Source of the DNA: CBDBJL01 sp965206365 | GTDB lineage: Bacteria > Pseudomonadota > Alphaproteobacteria > JABAAW01 > JAHZMA01 | DNA: 64,000 nt | Direction of reading: 5' to 3' | Assembly: GCA_965206365.1 (NCBI GenBank) | Contig: CBDBJL010000018.1 | Coordinates: 186,001-250,000, forward strand | Shown: positions 7,384-15,229 of the stretch, in pieces | How positions within the stretch are numbered: position 1 is the stretch's first letter | Layout: each line of letters opens with the position of its first letter | Translations under genes and position numbers: made by a program | The notes under the pieces: generated by a model | What the model was told of the DNA's origin: nothing | The model's input: the letters and a program-made list of their open reading frames with translations, nothing else | Database searches by the model: none

Positions 7384-10119
7384 ATGTTAAAAATTTTTTA
7401 TAAACGTTTCTCTAATTATCTAGAGGTTCCGGCAAGGATTCCGAAATTTTTTTGGCATTTGTTACGCTTAACCGGACTGATTGCCTTAGGAGGGCTTTTA
7501 TGGCTAATTCGTACGAAACCCGATATCGGAAATGCCCTTTTATGGGATGTTATAATCCCCGTATTGCCCTTAGTATTTTTTATTATGCCGGGTTTTTGGC
7601 GCAATGTGTGCCCAGCTGCCGTCATTAACCAAATTCCTCGCAGATTAAGATTAAGTATCAATATCAAACTTAACAAAATAATGCGCATTTGGAGTTATAC
7701 AATCGCCATGGTCACGTTTTTTATGATGATGTATTTTTACCCTTTAATTACCCAACAATCCCTAACTCTATTGATTATGCTCGGCAGCTTGCTTTTTATT
7801 TTAATCATGGGATTACTTTTTGAAGGGAAAAGTGGTTGGTGCGGAACATTTTGCCCAATGGCACCCATAGAACGGCTTTTCGGACATACACCGATCATCG
7901 CAACACGAAATGCTTTTTGTGAAACTTGTGTGGGTTGTCAAAAAAACTGTATGGATTTTTTACCGCGCGCAGCCCTTATCAGCGATGTATATGATGTTGA
8001 TTCTTCGTATCAATCTCACCGTACTTTTTTCATTGCAATTTTACCAGGATTTTTATTTGGATTTTTTATGACAGAGGGAGCTTTGATTACTCCACTTTAC
8101 ATGTTAGCTTATAGCGTCTCCTCATTAGGAGTTTTTCACATTGCCAAAGCCTATATTCCGATTTCATTTTACCGTTTAAATTCTTTATTTTCATTTACTA
8201 GCTTTGGAATTTTTTATTACTTTATGATCCCGAATATTTTCACAACCCTAGATGAAATAGCTCTTAAATTAGTCGCAGAAAAAATAATTCTCCCCAAACA
8301 TGTTGTGATTTTATCGCAAGAATTCTACATCTATAATACTTATGGCTTTTTAGTTTTTTTAATGGTGATTGCCATGCTTATTTCTTATGCCCAGGAATTA
8401 CGTTTTTCTATTCCCACAACATACCCCAATAGCCCAAAAGTAGATATCAAAAAAATTGCACAACTAATTCGCGAATATACAAATGGTATGAGCGTAACGG
8501 AAGAAACAAATAATTTCACTTTTTCTATTTTTGAAGGACAAACTTTGCTACATGCTTTAGAACGCTCTGAATTTCATATTGAAAGTGGTTGTCGTATGGG
8601 GCTTTGTGGCTCTGACCCTGTTGCAATCACAGATGGAGCTGCCAATCTCTCGCCAATATCACCTGAGGAAGCCGATACTTTAAGCCGATTAGGGCTTACT
8701 GGGCAAGCTCGATTGGCATGTATGGTAAAAGTCAACGGTTCAATCGGTATTAGTGTTAATTGTTTCTCACCCAATGCGCAAAACCTATCGAAAAATCCTA
8801 AAACCGATATTGGCTGGGGGATGTTAGATATTCCACACCATAAAAAAGGTATTCCTGACCCATTAAAAAATAAAAAAATTGTTATTGTTGGCAATGGTAT
8901 TGCCGGAATGTCGGCAACACAATATTTGCGTCGTTTAAGCCCTGAAGCCAACATTACCGTTATTAGCAATGAAATTTTTCCATTTTATAACCGTATGGGA
9001 TTAACGAAATTGTTAGAAAATCGTCTTTATTCCAGCGATAATATGGTTTTATTACCCCCCATATGGTATGAACAACAACGCATAACGCAAATGTTAAATA
9101 ACAAAATTGCACATATCGATACAAATGCGAAGACACTTTCGATAAGTCCAACAGAAATCGTACCTTACGATAGCCTTGTTCTAGCCATTGGTGCCAAAGC
9201 AAGGCAACCAGATATTCCGAATATCAACACTCTTGAAGGTTGTTTTTCAGTGCGAAATATGGAGGATATACTAGAAATTTCTAATTCTCTATCGCAAACA
9301 CGCATTAAAAATGTTGCGATTCTAGGAGGGGGTTGGCTTGGAATTGAAATTGCTGTTGCTCTTAAAAAGCGCAACCTTAATGTTACCCTCATTCATATTT
9401 ACGACCATTTACTCAACAAAATTGGCAATAGAACCGCCTCGACTATTCTAGAGAATTTCTTGAAAAATCAACGAATTAATATCATTTATGAAACGAATAT
9501 TGCTCGGATTAGTGGTTCTGGTAAATTAGAAAAAATTCACCTAACAAAAGATGATAAAAGCTTAGCAACAGAATTATGTATTTTTACCATCGGTATGGTA
9601 CCCCATACGGATTTTATTGGGAGATCTTCGATCAAATGTGGCTCTGGTATTTTGGTTAATCGCAAAATGCAAACATCCGAACCCGATATTTATGCCGTTG
9701 GCGATTGTGTTGAACTTACCGATGAACCTTTGGGTTTATGGGGGGCAAGCATGGAAATGGGGAAAGTTGCGGCACTTAACCTTGCTGGTATCGAAAAAGA
9801 TTTTAATACGGATAATTGTTACTTGCCTTATATTTTAAAGGTTCCTGAAATTGATTTTCGTGCCTTTGGACAAACCACACCCGATGAGGGCGATAAGGTC
9901 TTTGAAGAGCATGATAAAAATAGCAATAAATATTGGTTTGTTGTTGTCAATGAACATAATTATATTGTTGGGGGGGTCTTTGTTAATCATACTGAAATGT
10001 CTAATTCTCTGTTTAAGGCGATGCGCTTTCGTTTGGATGCTTCAAAATTATTGCCCAATAGTTCTGATATCGAAACCGAAAAACCAGAAGCGATGAATGC
10101 AACAACATCGATAACATAA
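7384..10119 (+). CDS. Membrane 4Fe-4S / 2Fe-2S / FAD-NAD oxidoreductase fusion
   Basis: A 911-residue fusion of three redox modules. Residues about 20-345 carry several membrane segments and a NapH/CcoG-like iron-sulphur region: C153-x3-C157-P, then C179-x2-C182-x2-C185-x3-C189. Residues about 370-460 are a plant-type 2Fe-2S ferredoxin domain with C403, C408 and C446, but the third ligand of the usual CxxxxCxxC is Asp (D411, in CRMGLCGSDP). Residues about 495-880 are a pyridine-nucleotide-disulphide-type flavoprotein: VIVGNGIAGMSA (FAD), VAILGGGWLGIEIA (NAD(P)), and IYAVGDCVEL. Electrons could pass from NAD(P)H through FAD and 2Fe-2S to the membrane 4Fe-4S site, or the reverse. The acceptor is unknown. 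It follows the cNMP-binding gene and precedes dgt. Confidence 0.8.
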   Translation: MLKIFYKRFSNYLEVPARIPKFFWHLLRLTGLIALGGLLWLIRTKPDIGNALLWDVIIPVLPLVFFIMPGFWRNVCPAAVINQIPRRLRLSINIKLNKIMRIWSYTIAMVTFFMMMYFYPLITQQSLTLLIMLGSLLFILIMGLLFEGKSGWCGTFCPMAPIERLFGHTPIIATRNAFCETCVGCQKNCMDFLPRAALISDVYDVDSSYQSHRTFFIAILPGFLFGFFMTEGALITPLYMLAYSVSSLGVFHIAKAYIPISFYRLNSLFSFTSFGIFYYFMIPNIFTTLDEIALKLVAEKIILPKHVVILSQEFYIYNTYGFLVFLMVIAMLISYAQELRFSIPTTYPNSPKVDIKKIAQLIREYTNGMSVTEETNNFTFSIFEGQTLLHALERSEFHIESGCRMGLCGSDPVAITDGAANLSPISPEEADTLSRLGLTGQARLACMVKVNGSIGISVNCFSPNAQNLSKNPKTDIGWGMLDIPHHKKGIPDPLKNKKIVIVGNGIAGMSATQYLRRLSPEANITVISNEIFPFYNRMGLTKLLENRLYSSDNMVLLPPIWYEQQRITQMLNNKIAHIDTNAKTLSISPTEIVPYDSLVLAIGAKARQPDIPNINTLEGCFSVRNMEDILEISNSLSQTRIKNVAILGGGWLGIEIAVALKKRNLNVTLIHIYDHLLNKIGNRTASTILENFLKNQRINIIYETNIARISGSGKLEKIHLTKDDKSLATELCIFTIGMVPHTDFIGRSSIKCGSGILVNRKMQTSEPDIYAVGDCVELTDEPLGLWGASMEMGKVAALNLAGIEKDFNTDNCYLPYILKVPEIDFRAFGQTTPDEGDKVFEEHDKNSNKYWFVVVNEHNYIVGGVFVNHTEMSNSLFKAMRFRLDASKLLPNSSDIETEKPEAMNATTSIT

Positions 10120-10122
10120 TCC

Positions 10123-11241
10123 TTGATTATCGCAATAACCAAATTTGAAGAGTTTATTTTGCCTCTTGCCCCCAACCAACGGCTTTACTATGAAGAAGAA
10201 GATCCTTTGCGAACTTCTTATCAACGTGATCGCGATCGGATTATTCACTCTCGTTCCTTTCGGCGACTAAAACATAAAACACAAGTATTTGTAAGCCCAC
10301 AAGATGATCACCCGCGTACGCGCCTTACCCATACGATTGAAGTTTCACAAATTGCACGTACATTAGCTTATGCTTTAAGTGCAGATGAAAATTTGACCGA
10401 AGCGATAGCTCTTGCACATGATTTAGGACATCCACCTTTTGGTCATGCGGGTGAAAAAGCTTTAAATGAAGCCCTATCACCAACGCAAAATTTTAACCAT
10501 AATATCCAAACTCTAAGAATTCTTACTTCGCTAGAGCGCCGATGCCCAGAATATTCTGGATTAAATTTAACAAAAGCCGTCATTGCAGGCACAATAAAAC
10601 ATTCCTTTCCCATTCATGATTCCCCTCTACCCTATATAACGCAATTAAGCCAACAATATGATCTTGATCTCACGGTTGCCCCGATGATTGCAGCCCAAAT
10701 CGCTAGCGTTGCCGATGATATTGCCTATAATCATCATGATCTAGATGATGGGTTGCGTGCTAAACTTTTTTCCCTAAAAGATGTTGGCGATGCCCTACCT
10801 TTTACCCGCAATGAGATCGCTAAGATCACCGCCCAAACAAATGATGTTTCTTTGGGATCTCACATGTTTGTAGGCACGCTTATTGGCAAAACAATCACTG
10901 ATATTGTAGAAAATTCAAGGCATCTTATCAAAACCAAATCCCCAGAAAATCATGGTATTCATATAAAATTTTCTGTATTAATGTATAAGCAACAGCAGCA
11001 ACAAAAAAGATTTTTATATGAAAAAATGTACCAACATCCAGAAGTTTTACAAAAAAATAATCAAGGTGCCCAAAAATTAAAAGCCCTATTTCAATATTTT
11101 ATTACCACACCTAACGCTTTGCCCGAAACCTGGCAAATAAAATATCATGCTAGCAAACAAAAATATCGACTCGTTGCCGATTATATTGCTGGTATGACAG
11201 ATAATTTTGCTAATTTACAATTTGAGAAAATTAATAAATAA
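10123..11241 (+). CDS. dgt: dGTP triphosphohydrolase-like HD protein
   Basis: Deoxyguanosinetriphosphate triphosphohydrolase-like protein, which cleaves dNTPs to nucleoside and tripolyphosphate. The HD-domain metal ligands are visible: RLTHTIEVSQ, then LAHDLGHPPFGHAGE, then DDIAYNHHDLDDG. The conserved family opening YQRDRDRIIHSRSFRRLKHK is at about residues 27-46. Length is 372 residues, typical of the alphaproteobacterial form. No ATG is available near the 5' end; I use TTG at 10123, three bases after the preceding stop, with no strong ribosome site. Its stop overlaps the argS start (TAATG), so the two are translationally coupled, the usual alphaproteobacterial order. Confidence 0.92.
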   Translation: MIIAITKFEEFILPLAPNQRLYYEEEDPLRTSYQRDRDRIIHSRSFRRLKHKTQVFVSPQDDHPRTRLTHTIEVSQIARTLAYALSADENLTEAIALAHDLGHPPFGHAGEKALNEALSPTQNFNHNIQTLRILTSLERRCPEYSGLNLTKAVIAGTIKHSFPIHDSPLPYITQLSQQYDLDLTVAPMIAAQIASVADDIAYNHHDLDDGLRAKLFSLKDVGDALPFTRNEIAKITAQTNDVSLGSHMFVGTLIGKTITDIVENSRHLIKTKSPENHGIHIKFSVLMYKQQQQQKRFLYEKMYQHPEVLQKNNQGAQKLKALFQYFITTPNALPETWQIKYHASKQKYRLVADYIAGMTDNFANLQFEKINK

Positions 11242-12989
11242 TGACTATTTTAAATTATTTTACGAATTTCCTAGCCAAAGAAATTGCCAAGCAAGCTGAT
11301 TTCTTTTGCCTACCTGCTAATTTTTTTCCGAAAGTTGAATTTCCAAAAAATCCAGAACATGGTGATTTTACTAGCAATATTGCAATGGTTTTGGCAAAAA
11401 ACGCAAAAATGAAACCTTTGCTACTTGCCGAAAAAATTAAAATAATTTTAAGTGATCATCCCCAAATTACTGAAATCACTATTGCCGGGGCAGGATTTGT
11501 GAATTGGCGCGTAAAACCCGAATTATGGTATGAAATTTTGCTTCAAATTCACCAAGAAAAAACCAATTATGGCCGAAGTGATTTTGGGCAAGGAAAAAAA
11601 ATAAATATTGAATATGTCTCGGCAAACCCAACAGGCCCTTTGCATGTTGGGCATGTTCGGGGCGCGGTATTTGGCGATGTTCTCGCTTCACTATTTGAAG
11701 CTACTGGTTATCAGGTTACCCGTGAATATTATCTTAATGATGCTGGTGGGCAAATTATCTTACTCGTCAAGTCTCTCTATCACCGCTATCAAGAATTATG
11801 GCATGTTGCACCCAAACAATTTCCCGAAGATTTTTATCCTGGTGATTATTTAATCAATCTAGCCAAAGATTTAAAAACACGTGATGGTGCACAATGGTTA
11901 GATTCTGAATATGAAGTGTACTTTCCTATTTTTCGCGAATTTGCTCTTGAAGCAATGATGAATTTAATCAAAAGCGATCTATTAGCACTCGGAATTGAAA
12001 TGGATTACTACAATTCAGAAACTTCACTTGTAGCATGTGGAAAAACTCAACAAATGTTAATGCTCTTACAAGAAAAAGATCTCCTTTATTACGGGATCCT
12101 ATCCCCGCCCAAGGGAAAATTATTAGAAGATTGGGAACCGCGCGAACAATTGCTTTTCAAATCGACAAAATTTGGTGATGAAACCGATCGTCCTTTACAA
12201 AAATCAGATGGCAGTTCTACGTATTTTGCCAATGATATTGCCGGTCATTATGATAAATATCAGCGTGGCTTTACCCATATGATCAATATTTGGGGGGCAG
12301 ATCATGGCGGTTATGTAAAGCGGATGCAAGCCGCCATGCAGGCGATCAGCGATCAATGCATAAATTTAGATATTGCGCTGATCCAAATTGTGCGGTTGAT
12401 GGAAACTGGAAAAATTGTCAAAATGTCTAAACGTAGTGGCTCCTTCGTTACCCTTGCCGATATGGTAAGGCGCGTTGGTAGCGATGCCATTCGTTTTACA
12501 ATGCTTACACGTGATTCTAACGCACATATGGATTTTGATTTTGATTTGGTGATTGCCCAATCTAGTGAAAACCCGGTTTTTTATGTGCAATATGCCCATG
12601 CTCGGATTTGCTCACTACAAAAATTAGCTACCCAATCATTTCCTAATGAAATTTTTAATTTTCCAAAGATCACAGAGCTTACTCATCTATTGTCTTTATT
12701 AAGCACAAAAAATGAACTCAATTTAATCAAAAAATGTGCTTATTTCCCAGTGATCCTTGCCCAATCTTGTAAAAACCTTCAGCCTCACTTATTAAGTTAT
12801 TATTTGTACGATTTAGCAGAAGCCTTTCATAAATTATGGTCGGCGGGAAATTGCGATAATTCCATGCGTTTTATCGTTAATGATGATCTAAAGTTAACAA
12901 AAGCACGTTTAATATTAGCTCAAACCCTACAAATTGTGTTACAAAATGGATTAAGGATTATGAAAGTATCAGCTCTTGAAAAATTATAA
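11241..12989 (+). CDS. argS: Arginine--tRNA ligase
   Basis: Charges tRNA-Arg in the cytoplasm. The class I HIGH signature lies in SANPTGPLHVGHVRGAVFGD and the KMSKS-like loop in KMSKRSGSFVTLADM. An N-terminal Add-1 domain precedes the catalytic core, and the C-terminal anticodon-binding helical domain ends in the conserved pattern of LRIMKVSALEKL. Length of 582 residues is normal. The ATG overlaps the last base of dgt. A SPOR-domain gene follows 34 bases later, and the run dgt-argS-SPOR-scpA-scpB is likely one transcript. Confidence 0.96.
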   Translation: MTILNYFTNFLAKEIAKQADFFCLPANFFPKVEFPKNPEHGDFTSNIAMVLAKNAKMKPLLLAEKIKIILSDHPQITEITIAGAGFVNWRVKPELWYEILLQIHQEKTNYGRSDFGQGKKINIEYVSANPTGPLHVGHVRGAVFGDVLASLFEATGYQVTREYYLNDAGGQIILLVKSLYHRYQELWHVAPKQFPEDFYPGDYLINLAKDLKTRDGAQWLDSEYEVYFPIFREFALEAMMNLIKSDLLALGIEMDYYNSETSLVACGKTQQMLMLLQEKDLLYYGILSPPKGKLLEDWEPREQLLFKSTKFGDETDRPLQKSDGSSTYFANDIAGHYDKYQRGFTHMINIWGADHGGYVKRMQAAMQAISDQCINLDIALIQIVRLMETGKIVKMSKRSGSFVTLADMVRRVGSDAIRFTMLTRDSNAHMDFDFDLVIAQSSENPVFYVQYAHARICSLQKLATQSFPNEIFNFPKITELTHLLSLLSTKNELNLIKKCAYFPVILAQSCKNLQPHLLSYYLYDLAEAFHKLWSAGNCDNSMRFIVNDDLKLTKARLILAQTLQIVLQNGLRIMKVSALEKL

Positions 12990-13023
12990 TTTTGGCACAA
13001 TTTATAAAGGAATAAAATAAAAT

Positions 13024-13746
13024 ATGGAACTTAACAGCCCGCGATTGCATATTTTACCGCTGATCATTGGTTCGGTAGCACTGGTTTTATTTGTATCCAT
13101 TATGCTCTACGGTCTTATTTCTGGACGTAGCGGGTTAGGTACTGACCCTGTGCCTTTGCTAAAAACCAACGGTCCGGTAAAAACAGCCCCTGATGGTTTG
13201 CATATTCGCCCGGAACCGCATCGTAAAAATACGGTATTTGATGTTTTCGATGCAACCAGTCCATCGCGTAATGAACAAGAAGTTCAAATGTTAGAATCTT
13301 CTGAAGAACCTGATTTTTCTAAAATTAACCGTACAAAAATACCAGAACCCGACCCAGCAAATCAGAAGAACGATAATGCCAATAAGATCGTTGCCGATCA
13401 AAGTGCGTCTGAGACTTTAGCAGCGATACCGGTAAAGCCAAAATCTACGCAACCAACAAAATCGGCAAAAATGCCAACACCAACAGCAGGGCATTTTATT
13501 CAACTTGCCGCTTTTATTGACGAAAACACAGCGCTTAATAGTTGGCAAAATTTGAAAACCACTCACGCAAACTTATTGGCAAAAGAAAAACCTTGGATTA
13601 AGAAATGGGAAGATTTAAATAATAATAAGGTTTTTTATCGCCTATTAATTGGTCCGTTCACCAAACGTGAATCTGCCGAAACATTATGCAATAAATTACA
13701 AAATCTTAACCAAAGTTGTTTTGTTAGAAACTTACCGGCTCAATAA
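13024..13746 (+). CDS. SPOR-domain membrane protein
   Basis: A 240-residue bitopic protein: a short cytoplasmic N-terminus, a transmembrane segment at about residues 10-32 (ILPLIIGSVALVLFVSIMLY), a proline/lysine-rich periplasmic linker, and a C-terminal SPOR domain (GHFIQLAAFIDENTALNSW, then FYRLLIGPFTKRESAETLC). SPOR domains bind denuded septal peptidoglycan, so a role at the division site is likely. The gene sits 34 bases after argS and overlaps scpA by one base (TAATG). In many alphaproteobacteria nagZ lies between this gene and scpA; here it is absent. Confidence 0.88.
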   Translation: MELNSPRLHILPLIIGSVALVLFVSIMLYGLISGRSGLGTDPVPLLKTNGPVKTAPDGLHIRPEPHRKNTVFDVFDATSPSRNEQEVQMLESSEEPDFSKINRTKIPEPDPANQKNDNANKIVADQSASETLAAIPVKPKSTQPTKSAKMPTPTAGHFIQLAAFIDENTALNSWQNLKTTHANLLAKEKPWIKKWEDLNNNKVFYRLLIGPFTKRESAETLCNKLQNLNQSCFVRNLPAQ

Positions 13747-14534
13747 TGCTTAACATTCACGAATTTCCTGATCATACCACATTATCCTCAAAAGATGCCT
13801 TTCTAATCCATCTCAGTGATTATGAAGGACCCTTGGATTTGTTATTAGAATTGGCGCGCAAGAAAAAATTCGACCTTGTCCAAATTTCAATTTCAGAATT
13901 GGCACGACAATATATTGCCTTTATTGAAACCGCACAAAAGTTAAAAATAGAAATTGCTGCAGATTATCTGGTAATGGCAGCTTACTTAGCATGGCTAAAA
14001 TCACGCTTGCTTTTGCCGGCAAATATAGATGAAGCTGAAGAATTAGCGCCTGAACAACAAGCTGAAATATTGCGTAGGCGATTGTTACATTTAGAAAAAA
14101 TAAAATTACGTGCTACTGAGCTTTTTGCTCGGAAACGTTTGGGACAAGATTTTTTTAAAAATGGTCAACCTACTTCGATTACGATCCGAGAAAAAACCAT
14201 TTATCACCCAAAATTATTTGATCTCCTGCAAGCCTATGCAACAATTATCAGACGCAAGGAAACCGGAACTTTAACGATTGCCTCAACCCGATTATTCACA
14301 CCCGAACAAATGCAGGAACGTTTAAAATTAATGATCGGTACCATCACGGATTGGACCGAGATTAAAAAGTTTCTTCCCGAATGTAGCGATCCTTTAATGG
14401 AGAAATCTGCGCTTGCAGGTTTAATTGTTGGTGGATTATCTTTGGTAAAAGCGGGTATTATCGATATCCAGCAAACTGCTCCTTTCGCACCCATTTATAT
14501 TAAGAACCAAAATAAAAGACCAAAAATATGGTAG
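13746..14534 (+). CDS. scpA: Segregation and condensation protein A
   Basis: The kleisin subunit of the SMC-ScpAB condensin, which bridges SMC heads during chromosome segregation. The N-terminal block YEGPLDLLLELARKKKFDLV and YLVMAAYLAWLKSRLLLP are diagnostic, and the C-terminal winged-helix region includes EKSALAGLIVGGLSLVKAG. It is 262 residues, normal for the family. It overlaps the SPOR gene by one base and scpB by seven bases, so translation is coupled. The SMC partner is not in the window. Confidence 0.93.
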   Translation: MLNIHEFPDHTTLSSKDAFLIHLSDYEGPLDLLLELARKKKFDLVQISISELARQYIAFIETAQKLKIEIAADYLVMAAYLAWLKSRLLLPANIDEAEELAPEQQAEILRRRLLHLEKIKLRATELFARKRLGQDFFKNGQPTSITIREKTIYHPKLFDLLQAYATIIRRKETGTLTIASTRLFTPEQMQERLKLMIGTITDWTEIKKFLPECSDPLMEKSALAGLIVGGLSLVKAGIIDIQQTAPFAPIYIKNQNKRPKIW

Positions 14535-15106
14535 AAAATGTTTCCTTAAAATCACAAATCGAGGCTATTTTATTTGCAAGCCCTGAACCTCTTTCAGAAA
14601 ATGAGCTCACGCTTTATTTTCCTGAACACACAGATCTGCCTAAATTACTTAGTGAATTACAACAAGATTACTCTGAGCGAGGAATTCGCCTGTATAAACG
14701 TGGCGAGAAATGGGCATTTCGGACTGCAGAAGAAATTTCTGAAATTCTCTCGCCCCTGCGCGAGGAAGAAAGAAAACTCTCGCGCGCGGCTTTAGAAACT
14801 TTGGCCATTATTGCGTATCATCAGCCTATTACCCGTGCGGAAATAGAATCAATTCGTGGTGTTCAGGTTAGTCGTGGCACCTTAGATATTTTGAGTGAAT
14901 GTGATTGGATTGCCCCTGGGAAACGATTAGAAGGGCTAGGGCGTGCTATGACTTGGGTTACCACAGATGTTTTTTTAGACCAATTTTCACTTTCCTCACG
15001 GGAAGATTTGCCCGGCATTGCAGAATTGCGCGATGCTGGCTTTATGCCCGATATCCTGCAAAGGATTTCGATAGAACAAGATCATGAGGATGAAAATAAT
15101 CATTAA
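14528..15106 (+). CDS. scpB: Segregation and condensation protein B
   Basis: Winged-helix partner of ScpA in the SMC condensin complex. Characteristic blocks are AILFASPEPLSENEL, LSRAALETLAIIAYHQPITR, then EIESIRGVQVSRGTLDILSE and a closing DLPGIAELRDAGF. Length is 192 residues. It begins inside the end of scpA and is the last gene of the plus-strand run. No tatA/tatB follows, unlike many relatives. The 123-bp gap to the convergent porin gene contains only a weak imperfect hairpin. Confidence 0.93.
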   Translation: MVENVSLKSQIEAILFASPEPLSENELTLYFPEHTDLPKLLSELQQDYSERGIRLYKRGEKWAFRTAEEISEILSPLREEERKLSRAALETLAIIAYHQPITRAEIESIRGVQVSRGTLDILSECDWIAPGKRLEGLGRAMTWVTTDVFLDQFSLSSREDLPGIAELRDAGFMPDILQRISIEQDHEDENNH

Positions 15107-15229
15107 TCAAAGATGAGATTTCTGCGCCTCTCAGAGATAAATTCCGTGCCACAATCATGCTCATAGTGAAGAGCAATCTTGCTAACTCTTAAAATTGATC
15201 GCAAATTTCATCATCACTTTTTAGGGTAA

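Noticed and set aside
7416..7688. Antisense ORFs opposite the oxidoreductase, sdhA and nuo genes
   Set aside because: They lie wholly inside conserved genes, have no ribosome sites and encode no recognisable proteins; shadows of biased codon use.
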